From Fonsecaea monophora (Eukaryota; Ascomycota; Eurotiomycetes; Chaetothyriales; Herpotrichiellaceae), in the NCBI RefSeq assembly GCF_001642475.1, contig NW_019173936.1, positions 620,001-684,000 on the forward strand: a DNA stretch of 64,000 nt. The letters are read 5' to 3'. Below are positions 41,665 through 51,740 of the stretch, one piece after another (the stretch's first letter is position 1; every line of letters begins with the position of its first letter). The notes under the pieces are model-generated. The model was not told the origin of the DNA, did no database searches, and was given only the letters and a program-made list of their open reading frames with translations. The position numbers and the translations under genes were made by a program.

Positions 41665-44600
41665 TCAGCCAAGCAACATCTCCAGCTCCTCGATCCGCCT
41701 CTTCTTCCTCTCCTCTTCATTTTCTCCTCCCCCTGATTGGCCCACACCCAGGCTTCCAGCGACCGCCATCTTCCTCTCTTGCACACGAAGCATTCTTCCT
41801 TCAATACTTTCCTTGGTCACAAACCTGATCACCTCCACTTTTTGTGTCTGACCCATGCGGTGCACCCGATCGATCGCCTGTGCTTCAACTGCAAAACTCC
41901 ACCACGGGTCCATCATATAGCACCGACTCGCCGCCGTAAGATTTAAACCCACTCCACCAGCCCTGAGAGAGAGCAGCAAGATGCGAGGAGCTTTGGGGTC
42001 GGATGCATTTTCTGCGTTGAACGCTCGAATGACCTGTGCTCTTACCTTCTGTGACATGGTGCCATCGAATCGCAGGTGCGAGAAACCGTGTTTGGTAAGT
42101 TGTGGAGAAATAAGGTCGAGAAAGGACGTGAACTGCGAAAACACCACCGCTTTGGTAGCCCGGGGTAGCGCGGACAGGTGATGCAGCAGCGCCGCTATCT
42201 TCGCTGATGTTGAAGCAGATGGTGAATATGGATGTAATCGACGGAGTGAAATCTTGCCAGGTCTCGTCACATTCTCATCAGCTGCATACATGTCTCCTTC
42301 AGGATCAGAGGACACAGGCGGACTGTTGTGCCTAACAACTTCAAAGACATCTCTCGGATTGATAACTTCTCTGCATGAAAAGCAGCGAGGGACTTCTCCT
42401 TTGTCCGTCTGGACCGCGATCGACTTCTCCAAACACTCTTTGCAGGCACTGTGCCAGCAAGTAGTGACGGCAGGGTTAATCATTGGCTCTTCAAAGCACA
42501 AGGGACATTCTCCACTTGATTCCTCCTGAATTTGGCGCAAAGCATTGGTAGTGAACGTGGTGATTGGGTCCCTCGATGTGGGGTTTTCCTTCTCTGCAAG
42601 GTCGCTGTCTTTGGTAAAACGGTCTATGAGATCTTGCAAGTCCATGTCGTCGGCAAACCCGTTTTCATCAGCCGCAGCCGCAACTGCAGCGTCCTCTTCA
42701 TCTGCCACAATATCCTTGTTCCGAGTCAGCACAGGATGACAGCAAGACTGCCGCAGGCGTAGGATCTGTGCAAAAATTGTCGTGTATGATTTTAAGAGAG
42801 TGCCGGCCGCGACGGACTCATTGAACGCGCGCTTGGCCCGCGTAAATATCAGATCATATACTTCCCGTTCTGTCTTCGAGAGTTCGACTTCTTCAACAAT
42901 GACGGACTTAGGAGGAAGTGGCACAAGCGCTTCGCCTTCGGGGGTCTTCATATCCTTTGTTCTTCTCAGCACCAGGGGCTCCAAGACAGTCTGAACGACA
43001 TTGAGAGCTCGTGCAATCTCCTTGGACTCAAAGGGCACTGTGATGAATGTCTTCCAAAAGGAGAAGTTGCTCCAAGGTTCAACTTTGAGGAATCTAACCA
43101 AGCTGAACAAGTCTTCCAGGCGATTGACGATGGGTGTCCCAGTCAAAACCCATCGATGCTTCGCCTTGATCTCATAACACGCCTTGGACGTTTTGGCCTG
43201 CCTATTCTTGATCGTGTGGGCCTCGTCAAGAATAACCCGATGAAAGTCCACGGAGAAGAGGCCACCATGAGACGCGCGATCTCCTCCAGCAGTTGAAACT
43301 TGTCCAAACTCTGAGAGTACGGTGCCGTAACTCGTTATAATGACATTTGGAGCAGACGCACCATTTGTGGCACAGCACAGGGTCTGTAAATTGACCGACT
43401 TCTCGCTGCCATAGTAGACCATAGTCCTTAGAGAGCCAGGTTTCGAACATTTGACAGCTTCACTCTCCCACTGTGCCAGTAAGGACATAGGTGCCACGAC
43501 CAACGTCGTGAAGGGTGCCACTTCGACTGATGTAGATGTTTGAGGCAGCCTGGGAAGATGGTTGACGGATGTCATGGCCTGACCAGCAGCTTCCAGGTCA
43601 ATTCGTGAACGATTGGAATGGATCAGGCTGTAGATCTCGATTGTCTTGCCCAGGCCCATTTCGTCGGCTAAAATGCCGCCCAAACAGTTTTGTTCCTGGA
43701 CGGGGAAGTCAAGACTGATTTCCCCGGAGTAGAGATTGACATAAAACTTGTCTTGTCCTTCGACAACGGGAAGTAGTTCATCGTTTGCGTCCTTGGTGGG
43801 CCAAGTATACTCTTCCCAAAGCGGGTGCATTGATTGTTGCTTGTCGGATTTTTCGTCTCGCTCTTTGCTAAGCATCCAATGCAAGGCCTGTTTCTGATAT
43901 TTCCGTAGGTCTAATTGGAAAGTTGGTGCCGGTTCAGCTTCTGGGGTGTTGAAGTCAAACGACTGTGCTTTCCGGTAGAGGGTATCGAGTTGATCTTCCT
44001 CCAACTCTTCACCCTCCTCGTCCTCAGAGATGGGAGTGGACATGCCTGACTTGCTCTTCGCTTCTTTGTCTTTGTCGTACTGCTCTGCCATTTCAGCAGC
44101 TCTGAGTAGACCTTGCTTCTTGTGCTTGGAAGTTGTCTCGCTGCTTGTAGTTGGATCGAGGTTGACTTCTTCAAAGAGTTTGACCAGAGCCACTTGCCGT
44201 AATCGAAGGTCTTTTTCGTCGCTGCTCTCCTTCTCTTCGAAAAAACCCGTGGCGCGGTTGTCATCCTTTGGCTTGACAAAGGTATTTGCCTCAAAAGCTG
44301 TTTTGAGGAGGTATGCACGAAGCTGCAGGTAGATTGTATCGTTGACTCGAACACGATCAGGCGCGAAAACGCAGGTTCCCTCGAAGCGGCAAATCTTCTG
44401 GTCCAGCAAAGTCGATACCCAAGAAGCCGTCTCCTCGGGCAGACGACCCAGCTCTTCACCTTTTACATTTGTAAACCGAGTGATCACGTCTGACTTTTGA
44501 TTCCGGCCTATCACCGCCACCAATTTCCCACCTCTTCCAATTTTTGTCTTAGGAGCGATCTTTGACCTCTCTATCCTCACCGATTCACCGTGTGCCAACA

Positions 44601-45147
44601 GGTGTGTGCCGCTTTTTGTCATCCATGCTCCCACACCAAATGACCCAACATACCGTTCAGTGGGCATCGTGGCGAGGGATGCTGTCTTGGAGGTGACGTC
44701 TTTCCATGTGGCCTGTGGTAGTGCGGTGGGAAGGCTGTTGGAGGAAGTAGGTGCACTCAGCCAAGAATCTACACTCCTCGAAGGAAGTGATGTCCTTGTC
44801 TGTACCGCGGTAGCATTTTTCCATGACCCGTCCAAGTACATATTGATTGCTCGCTCGAGATTGCCATTAGACGCAGCCTCAACCTTGTCCACGACATCCT
44901 GAGAAACATCTTCTCCGACAAACGCGCGGAATACGTCGATGTCAAAGGCATGAGGCTTCTCGTTGTCGAGAGCGCTTTGGACGTCCGTGGGGTTCGTTTG
45001 ACAGGACTCGAAGTCGTGACCGGTAGATGAGGTGGCGGATGTTGGTCTGCTAGACGCATTTACGGATGAGGAAGCATGTTCAGGGAGAGCCTCAGGATCA
45101 TCGACGAAAAAGCGTCTCTTCTTTCGCGGGCGTACATCAATGTCCAT
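41665..45147 (-). CDS. rad5: RAD5-type SWI/SNF ATPase with HIRAN and RING domains
   Basis: Single-exon, 1160 residues, close to yeast Rad5 in length. The order is an N-terminal nuclear-localisation-like KKRRFF; a UBA-like helix set (DIDVFRAFVGEDVSQDVVDKV); a HIRAN domain starting near 160 (YVGSFGVGAWMT); the ATPase with Walker A GGILADEMGLGKT near 490 and DEAH near 643-646; a C3HC4 RING at about 880-925 (CPLCFEEP, CWHSACKECL, CFSC) inserted between helicase lobes; and the helicase C lobe (VVFSQFTSFLDL, GGVGLNLTAASR). RAD5 polyubiquitinates PCNA with Ubc13-Mms2 and remodels stalled forks in post-replication repair. An ACGCGT box lies 65 bp upstream of its ATG. It is divergent from the NDUFAF6-like gene. 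Confidence 0.95.
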   Translation of the reverse strand: MDIDVRPRKKRRFFVDDPEALPEHASSSVNASSRPTSATSSTGHDFESCQTNPTDVQSALDNEKPHAFDIDVFRAFVGEDVSQDVVDKVEAASNGNLERAINMYLDGSWKNATAVQTRTSLPSRSVDSWLSAPTSSNSLPTALPQATWKDVTSKTASLATMPTERYVGSFGVGAWMTKSGTHLLAHGESVRIERSKIAPKTKIGRGGKLVAVIGRNQKSDVITRFTNVKGEELGRLPEETASWVSTLLDQKICRFEGTCVFAPDRVRVNDTIYLQLRAYLLKTAFEANTFVKPKDDNRATGFFEEKESSDEKDLRLRQVALVKLFEEVNLDPTTSSETTSKHKKQGLLRAAEMAEQYDKDKEAKSKSGMSTPISEDEEGEELEEDQLDTLYRKAQSFDFNTPEAEPAPTFQLDLRKYQKQALHWMLSKERDEKSDKQQSMHPLWEEYTWPTKDANDELLPVVEGQDKFYVNLYSGEISLDFPVQEQNCLGGILADEMGLGKTIEIYSLIHSNRSRIDLEAAGQAMTSVNHLPRLPQTSTSVEVAPFTTLVVAPMSLLAQWESEAVKCSKPGSLRTMVYYGSEKSVNLQTLCCATNGASAPNVIITSYGTVLSEFGQVSTAGGDRASHGGLFSVDFHRVILDEAHTIKNRQAKTSKACYEIKAKHRWVLTGTPIVNRLEDLFSLVRFLKVEPWSNFSFWKTFITVPFESKEIARALNVVQTVLEPLVLRRTKDMKTPEGEALVPLPPKSVIVEEVELSKTEREVYDLIFTRAKRAFNESVAAGTLLKSYTTIFAQILRLRQSCCHPVLTRNKDIVADEEDAAVAAAADENGFADDMDLQDLIDRFTKDSDLAEKENPTSRDPITTFTTNALRQIQEESSGECPLCFEEPMINPAVTTCWHSACKECLEKSIAVQTDKGEVPRCFSCREVINPRDVFEVVRHNSPPVSSDPEGDMYAADENVTRPGKISLRRLHPYSPSASTSAKIAALLHHLSALPRATKAVVFSQFTSFLDLISPQLTKHGFSHLRFDGTMSQKVRAQVIRAFNAENASDPKAPRILLLSLRAGGVGLNLTAASRCYMMDPWWSFAVEAQAIDRVHRMGQTQKVEVIRFVTKESIEGRMLRVQERKMAVAGSLGVGQSGGGENEEERKKRRIEELEMLLG

Positions 45148-45492
45148 GGGAGCGTCCAGTTTTCCAATATCAGTGGCGGAGGGAAAAGATCCTGTTCAAC
45201 GTGGAAACGAAACGCGTTAATTGATTTGACGCGCCCGCACGTGATGCGAATCCAGGTTTCACGTCATGATGAGCCAATTTATTGTTTCTCCACAAGCTCT
45301 AAGAGCGTTTCGTCCAGTCAGTACAATCATAAATCACATTAGCCCTTGTTTTTTCACACCGACAGCCTTTGGGCATGGGACTCAGAATGTGTGTCCCTTA
45401 AATTTCTTGGTTGGCGAAATGGCCACAACCCTGAGCTGAGGAGTCAACACCAGGAGTCGGGCAGTGGGAGCAAGTACACAGAAAACTTCAAC
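45148..45492. promoter_or_regulatory. Bidirectional RAD5 / NDUFAF6-like promoter
   Basis: This 345-bp region between divergent ATGs contains ACGCGT at 45212-45217 (an MCB, 65 bp from the RAD5 ATG) and CACGTG at 45238-45243 (an E-box/PHO4-CBF1-like core). The MCB fits S-phase expression of a replication-repair gene. Function is inferred. Confidence 0.5.
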
Positions 45493-46712
45493 ATGGCTCT
45501 TGCTGGAAAGCATGGCCGAGCCTTGTTGTCAGTGCGACAGCTAGGTTGTGGGGGATCTAGTCCGAGATACCGCACGTTTACGGCAAGTACGAGGATGTCG
45601 CTTTCGCTCGATCCAGATTCGCCGGATGTGAAAAAGGCGCAAGGTTATTGCTCAAATCTTGTTCGGTAAGCTCAAACACACTATGGATACTTTGGGGCTG
45701 GTCGCTCATTGAATGTACCAGGAACTATGACTCGCCATCATACACTCTGGCCCATTTCATTCAACCGCACATGCTTCCAGCGTATTTTGCTATCCGCGCC
45801 TTTAATATCGAATTGGCCAGGATACCTGACGTGGTGTCAATGCCACAGATCGGAGCAATGAGGATGCAATTCTGGCGGGACACCATCGACAAGACTTTTA
45901 ATCTTGCGCCTCCGTTAGAACCTGTGGCCATATTGCTTGGTTCATATCTAAAGCAAGGATATAGGCTCAACAAAACCTGGTTTCATCGCATCATCACAGC
46001 CCGAGATAGGAAGCTGACGCATCCCGGCTTCACCAACTTGGCTGAGCTCGAGTCCTATGCCGAATCAACTTATTCGACACTTCTATATCTAACTCTGTCG
46101 GCGTTTCCTCTGAATTCTCTGACCGTGGATCATTTGGCTTCTCACATTGGGAAGGCAGCTGGGATAGTGGCTGTGCTCCGTGGAGTGCCATTGCTAGCTT
46201 TCCCCCCTCCACCTAACATGCATTCTAATAACCCCCCCGGAATAGGCGGCGCTCCTACCCGCGAACGACAGGGCGTTATAACGCTACCCTTGGACGTCAT
46301 GTCCCAAAGTGGTGTCCAAGAAGAAGATATCTTTCGAAATGGAGCAAACGCTTCCGGTCTCCGCGATGCGGTTTTCGCGGTGGCCACCCGTGCCTCCGAT
46401 CATCTCATAACTGCCCGTGCCATGCTCAAAGGCATCCGGGAAAATCAAGGTCCTGGTCACGAATTTGAACACATGCATGATGAAGGTCATGAATACGACA
46501 AGCACGAAGTTGGTGCCAAGATGTCTGCCGACAGGACCAAGGAAGAGATCAGCAATGGTTTCGGTGTAATAATGGGCCCATCTGTCAGCACTCAGCTGTG
46601 GCTCGATCGTCTGCAGAAAGTGGACTTCGATATCTTTCATGACAGCCTTCGAAGAGTTGAATGGAAGCTACCATTTGTCGCATGGTTGCGTAACAGGAGC
46701 GGCAAGCTATGA
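45493..46712 (+). CDS. NDUFAF6-like complex I assembly factor (squalene/phytoene synthase fold)
   Basis: Two exons, 45493-45665 and 45722-46712, encode 387 residues. The 56-nt intron begins GTAAGC and splicing joins YCSNLVR to NYDSPSYTLAHFIQP. The N-terminal 35 residues are rich in Arg, Gly and Ser with few acids, consistent with a mitochondrial targeting peptide. The rest is the isoprenoid-synthase helix bundle in the divergent form of NDUFAF6 (MLPAYFAIRAFNIELARIPD, MQFWRDTID, GKAAGIVAVLRGVPLLAFPP). The paired aspartate motifs needed for prenyl-diphosphate chemistry are not intact, so an enzymatic carotenoid or sterol role is unlikely. NDUFAF6 helps assemble respiratory complex I. A His/Glu-rich loop near 300-315 is an unusual insert. 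Confidence 0.87.
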
Positions 46713-46733
46713 TCTTCACGGTCGGGATTTGTC

Positions 46734-48323
46734 TCACGGAGTCTTCAGGGCCTCTATTCGAGCATTTGTCCTTGCTTCCTGCAGTTGAGACAAGGCGTTG
46801 GCATCAACGGTATTTCGCCGGCTTCTGCTCAGGGCCATAGCATCCCCCCTTTTGCCCAGGATTGCTTCGATCGCGCCTACCAGAGCTTGCGAATCGTAGT
46901 ACATCTGGCCTTTTGAGCCCTTACGACCGTAAAGCTTCAAGCAGTCGATCCCAAGAGACGCGAGATGATCTCGGTCGACATGTGGGGTGCCTTCTCCAGT
47001 CAGGTGAATGACATGGGTCACGTACTTGCGGTAAATCGAGTCTCGAGCACCATCACGCGAGGGGCGGTTTGTGCCGGGGAAAAGGAATTCACCGTGTCGT
47101 GCAGCTGCAGGACTTGATGGCGCCGACGTCTTCAATGTGTCGGCTGACCGCGAAGTGTGAAGCTTAGTTCTCGGTAGACGTCCCTGGGACTGTTCGCAAG
47201 CACGGGTGATTGCCTCCACGAAGTCAAATGCAGAAAAAGGATCCGAACTCGGGCCTGTCTCGCGATCCAAGGATCCATTCAATATGAGAATTTTATGTCG
47301 GGCAGAGGTCGAGCTCAGAGCCTCTCCGACTCCTTTGAGGACAATGGACGGAAGAATTGAAGTGTAGAGGGAGCCTATAGAGTATATAATAGCTTGGGAT
47401 TGGTTGATGGCCGAGATTACTCGTGGATTGGCCGGGGGTAGCATTTCCTGCCCGTAGGGATTGATGTACCATATTCGCTCTATTCGGGCTGGGAGGTCTT
47501 GGTCCAGGTCTTTGCTGAATTTGATGTTTCGCTGCCGTAGCGTCGGGAGAGTCCCGGGCAAATGAGCGTCCTCGATCTCCTCAGAGTGCTCAGAATGGTG
47601 GCGGGCACGAAAATCGGACGGAGAATTTGAAGACGACACTGTCGGCATCTCCAGGGCGGTCTTGGCCGCAGGGTGCGAGATGTTGTTCTGTCCCACTATA
47701 ATCTCGCCGTTGGCCAGGCCAGCCGCAATGTGATGCGAGAAGTTGGAATTGATGCTGGGTATCACTCGCACTTCCCCGTCGGGGATGGCGCACAGGCTGC
47801 TCAACAAGTAGATTGCAGATTCAAAACTGCCACTGAAGAGCCGCGCGCCAGTCAGAAACAGATTGCCGACACTGGCAGACGTGAAGTCGAAAGTGGAAGA
47901 AGGCCTCGCTCGCTTCATGATCTCGAGGTTCAGCAGGTTGAGAAACGAGCGGATCAACTCCTTCTTCGCCGACGGGATGCCGTGCCAGAGTTCAGACGTG
48001 CCCCAGACTATGCTCTGCCATTGATCCGCCGCGTCCGTCGAGGACGAGGACGACAACCGGTGATTGAACAAGTTGGAGATGGCCGACCGTTCGGTCGAGG
48101 GCGGATCGGTGGGAATCAAACGGACCAGTCGACTTCGCACGTCTCCGATTCCCGGTCCTCCAAAGACACGTATCAACTCGGAAGAGGAGCCGCCGTTGTC
48201 GCTTATGGGAATGATGTAGGATAGAGGGCAGTCTTTGCTTTCGCGGACGGCTTCAAAGACATCGACGAGAGAGTTGGCAGCGCTACCGCCGGAGAAGACC
48301 ACGATGCCCTTGGCGGTTGGCAT
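46734..48323 (-). CDS. CofD/UPF0052-family protein
   Basis: Single-exon, 529 residues. The N-terminal motif IVVFSGGSAANSLVD, then SDNGGSSSE at 41-49 and GGPGIGDVRSRL, are the nucleotide/substrate-binding signatures of the CofD (2-phospho-L-lactate transferase) and YvcK/UPF0052 superfamily. Further conserved parts include SVGNLFLTGARLF, AIPDGEVRVIPS and a C-terminal YDSQALVGAIEAIL. Fungal members such as yeast YNL011C have no settled function and fungi do not make coenzyme F420, so the transferase reaction should not be assumed. Its stop is 22 bp from the end of the convergent NDUFAF6-like gene, so the two 3' UTRs probably overlap. Confidence 0.88.
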   Translation of the reverse strand: MPTAKGIVVFSGGSAANSLVDVFEAVRESKDCPLSYIIPISDNGGSSSELIRVFGGPGIGDVRSRLVRLIPTDPPSTERSAISNLFNHRLSSSSSTDAADQWQSIVWGTSELWHGIPSAKKELIRSFLNLLNLEIMKRARPSSTFDFTSASVGNLFLTGARLFSGSFESAIYLLSSLCAIPDGEVRVIPSINSNFSHHIAAGLANGEIIVGQNNISHPAAKTALEMPTVSSSNSPSDFRARHHSEHSEEIEDAHLPGTLPTLRQRNIKFSKDLDQDLPARIERIWYINPYGQEMLPPANPRVISAINQSQAIIYSIGSLYTSILPSIVLKGVGEALSSTSARHKILILNGSLDRETGPSSDPFSAFDFVEAITRACEQSQGRLPRTKLHTSRSADTLKTSAPSSPAAARHGEFLFPGTNRPSRDGARDSIYRKYVTHVIHLTGEGTPHVDRDHLASLGIDCLKLYGRKGSKGQMYYDSQALVGAIEAILGKRGDAMALSRSRRNTVDANALSQLQEARTNARIEALKTP

Positions 48324-49154
48324 GGTGGATTTGGCACTGTAGTCGACTCAAAAGAGCATGTCAAGGGATACCAGACCCTTTAAGTGCTCGGAGCAGGCAT
48401 GAATGGTGGTTGATATCAGGGATGAACACTGTGTCCAGGATATCAATTCCGTGTTAGGTGACTCAGCCTTGCGAGAAGTTGCGGCGATAATGCGGAATGG
48501 CTGGTCTAGGAAAGATAGCCGACGACTTACCCGACATGGTTAGTGTCGGTTCGTATTTGGCAATGGTGCCGAGGCCGCCGTCAAAGCGATAATAATGCGC
48601 CTTACAAGGTGCCGATGGGCGAGTTGATTGATAAAAAAGGAGACTGACTATGATACGCGTTCTCTTTCGTGGAGGTTCACTGTGGACTCTTGTTGGCATG
48701 AGACAGTGATTGAGACCACTCTGTGACCAGGTCAGCGACCTAGATAAGAACGTCATTGTTGGTGCCCACTCAGAACGGCCTAGATCTGCCCATTGGAGGC
48801 GCAACCTGCAGCACTTGGAACCACATGCGCCCCTGAGGGATAGCCTGCACCGCCTAAAAGCTTAGACCATACGGGCGCGTTCGACATGTCATTGGTGCCA
48901 TTGGCCTCGTCCCCTGTTACCACAAGTTCCCCTCCACCTAACGGCGCCTCTCTCCATCCATCGCGGTATGGGAATTTTATTCTGGGGCGGCGTTTCTTTT
49001 CAGCTGATCCTTCAGCACTGCGCTTTCATGACCTTGTCGCTCAATTTCACCCCTTTGATCTCACCCTCGTCTCCCTACTTGTGTCGATGCTGAACCTTTC
49101 TCTTGTATTCTGCCAAATGTCCCGCTCTTGGGAACTTTCCACCCGTACCTCAAA
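48324..49154. other. Divergent promoter region, CofD-like and CorA-like genes
   Basis: 831 bp between two divergent starts. It holds two promoters and possibly untranslated exons. No protein-coding frame was recognised. Confidence 0.5.
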
Positions 49155-51218
49155 ATGGTGACCCATCCTGCCCATGTCGTGGTTTCCTCGAAGCGCACGT
49201 CCCTCGAGTCTGTCGGTGAATCCGAAACCTCCTTAGCCCGCCACTCCCGAGAACATGGCCACCGCGGGCGTCACGAGCACGACCTGGAGGCTCAGAACTC
49301 GGTTGTGGAAAACCACCCGCAACATATCCGCATCCGGGATAACACGGAACACCATCACCACGATGGAGAGGGCGCACCACATTCGCCGAACCTTCATCGC
49401 AGCGAGACCGGGGTCTCCAAATACTCGGTCAGGTCTCTGCGGAGAAGGGGTCGAGCAGAGACCAATGTTTTGTACGGCGCAGGCGAAATGGGCAGAACTA
49501 CAGGATGGACTCCTGGGCAGGAGCCGGGCATAGACACCAGCGACCCTGCTCCTCCGTACAGTCTGGGTGCCGCAACACCTGCCGATGCTGCGCAAATGGA
49601 GAGATTGAACCAACGGTGTGAGATTACGGTGGTGGATTTCAGCAACGAGGCGGTTTCTACGACAGATTTGGACAATGACAACATTGAAGAATTCCTTCAG
49701 AAAGGCGCTCCAGAATGGGCTGATGTCCGGTGGATCAATGTCAATGGGCTGTCTTGGGACGTGATTCGAGTACTGGGAAACCACAAGCATCTTCACCGGT
49801 TGGCTATTGAGGATTTGTTCAATACCAAAAATCGCACAAAGGTCGACTGGTACAGTGACCATACCTACATGATCCTTCCCTTGCAGAAGCTCATCAACAT
49901 CGAGGACAACGAACTCGACTACGATTCGGAAGTCGACGACAAGGAGGACTTGGAATCTGTCGATGCCGAGTCCGAATTTCGGACAAGGATCATCACAGAA
50001 CGCCAGCGACGGCAACGGCAGCGGAAGCGGAAGGGCGCCATCCGGTCTTTGATTGAGGATCTGCAAAAGCCCCTGCGGAAGGAAAAGAAGAAAGAGACTC
50101 TTAGATCTCCAGATATCATAGGAGACGGAATCCAGCCCTCGAACAGTTTTAGACACTCGAGCAAAGCGGAAACGCCATGGGCACCCAGGACTATTCGCAC
50201 CATGCAACGCTACCATGCCGGCCCAAACCAAGACCGAATCGAGTACATGGAGCGCCACGCTGTCCTTGGACATAAGGGTATTGGGGTCTCCATGGAACAA
50301 GTCTCCATTTTTCTTTGCGCCGACAACACTGTCATCTCCTTCTTTGAGTACTCTGCGCACGATGTACAGACACCCATCATCCGCCGGTTACAGTCTCCTG
50401 GCACAATTCTCCGCCAGTGCTCTGATGCCAGTATGCTCTGTCAAGCCATCCTTGACGCGATTATCGACCTGGCTCTCCCCGTAACAACGGCATATCAAGA
50501 CGCAATCGGAGATTTGGAGCTCGACGTTCTCACCGACCCGGACATTCATCAATCTTCCACCTTGTACATCTTGACCTCGGAAATTGCGATCCTCCGCAAC
50601 GCCATTGCTCCGGTAGTTCAGCTCATCGGTGCGCTGAAGGATCACAAGACCAGTGCCCAGCCTACGATGATAACTCATTCGCGTATCGCCAGTCCGGCGG
50701 CTCTCGACCAACAAAACAACGACCCTATGAACAAGGCTCCGCTTTATCATACCCAAAGCAATAACCTCCGCAAACACTCCAGCGCTCCCCTAATAGTGAG
50801 CAGCGTCGAGATTTCTCCGCTCACAGTCACCTACCTGGGAGACGTAGAGGACCATGCTCTCCTTATCCAGGATAGCTACGACCAGATGCGCCGCAACGCT
50901 GACAATCTTGTCGACTTGATCTTCAACACCGTGTCGGCATATCAAAACGAATCTATGAAACAGCTCACCATTGTGACATGCTTTTTTCTTCCTCTGACGT
51001 TTTTGACTGGATATTTTGGACAGAACTTTGCGACTTTCCCGGGTGTGACGGAGCATAGCGACGCGTTCTTCTGGGTCATTGCCACGCCCGTGTCGGTGGT
51101 GGTGTTCTTGTTATTGATGAGGGACGTCATGGTTCGCTGGCTGGGCCGGTGGGCGAACAAGGCGTTGATCGCCCGGGGCAGGAAAAGGCGGTTGGCACAG
51201 ACCGGACAGCAGAGTTGA
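49155..51218 (+). CDS. CorA-like divalent metal transporter
   Basis: Single-exon, 687 residues from the ATG at 49155; the frame is open further upstream without an ATG. A His/Arg-rich N-terminus precedes the cytosolic CorA funnel (WINVNGLSWDVIRVLG, HRLAIEDLFNTKNRTKVDWY). A charged basic insert lies around 280-345 and long helices follow. Two C-terminal membrane helices are present (TIVTCFFLPLTFLTGYFG and AFFWVIATPVSVVVFLLLMR). The pore signature normally written GMN reads Gly622-Gln623-Asn624 here (YFGQNF). Such variants occur in fungal CorA-like proteins outside the Alr1/Mrs2 core, so the ion may be Mg2+ or another divalent metal. Plasma or vacuolar membrane are both possible. Confidence 0.88.
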   Translation: MVTHPAHVVVSSKRTSLESVGESETSLARHSREHGHRGRHEHDLEAQNSVVENHPQHIRIRDNTEHHHHDGEGAPHSPNLHRSETGVSKYSVRSLRRRGRAETNVLYGAGEMGRTTGWTPGQEPGIDTSDPAPPYSLGAATPADAAQMERLNQRCEITVVDFSNEAVSTTDLDNDNIEEFLQKGAPEWADVRWINVNGLSWDVIRVLGNHKHLHRLAIEDLFNTKNRTKVDWYSDHTYMILPLQKLINIEDNELDYDSEVDDKEDLESVDAESEFRTRIITERQRRQRQRKRKGAIRSLIEDLQKPLRKEKKKETLRSPDIIGDGIQPSNSFRHSSKAETPWAPRTIRTMQRYHAGPNQDRIEYMERHAVLGHKGIGVSMEQVSIFLCADNTVISFFEYSAHDVQTPIIRRLQSPGTILRQCSDASMLCQAILDAIIDLALPVTTAYQDAIGDLELDVLTDPDIHQSSTLYILTSEIAILRNAIAPVVQLIGALKDHKTSAQPTMITHSRIASPAALDQQNNDPMNKAPLYHTQSNNLRKHSSAPLIVSSVEISPLTVTYLGDVEDHALLIQDSYDQMRRNADNLVDLIFNTVSAYQNESMKQLTIVTCFFLPLTFLTGYFGQNFATFPGVTEHSDAFFWVIATPVSVVVFLLLMRDVMVRWLGRWANKALIARGRKRRLAQTGQQS

Positions 51219-51740
51219 ACCGTCTTTCTCGGTTGCGGGTAAGGGCATTGATTTCATTGGGATGGAGCAATTTACTAGCAGTGTTGTACAGTACAAGCTC
51301 GACATCTTTCTGTTTCTTTTGAGCGTGAGGGATCGAGCGAGCGAGCGTTGTTGGAAATAAACCTTGTACATTTTTGGCTATAATGGAACCAAATCTGGAT
51401 CGAAATAAAACTTCGACTTGAACATGGGCCCCTTCACTTAAGAGGATGCCTAATCAGGCTTAGCTTGACATCAGCTCCGGTGCGCTTAGATACACCTAGA
51501 CTACGCCTAGGTAACCAAGAAGAACGAGCGCCTTAAAAAAATGGTCTCTCATGCGAGCCGGGAGCGGGGGTCTAGCATTACGCACAGACAAGTCGAAAAC
51601 TGGCTCACTCGTTGTAGAATCTCGTATTGCTTCAAAGCAGGAGGGGAAAGAGAAGGGAGGAGGAAGATAGAAGATGACAGGATGAGGAAGAGGAAGAAAA
51701 TAGGGCGCAAGAAGCTAGAAGATACTCATGCACCATCAAC
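51219..51740. other. Intergenic between convergent genes
   Basis: 522 bp with the 3' flanks of the CorA-like and FTA2-like genes. Nothing further was recognised. Confidence 0.5.

Noticed and set aside
45493..46712. Carotenoid or squalene biosynthesis gene
   Set aside because: The fold matches, but the paired catalytic aspartate motifs are not preserved and the N-terminus looks mitochondrial, fitting NDUFAF6 better.
49233..50360. 375-codon minus-strand frame inside the CorA-like gene
   Set aside because: Antisense shadow of a conserved coding sequence; composition is unlike a folded protein.
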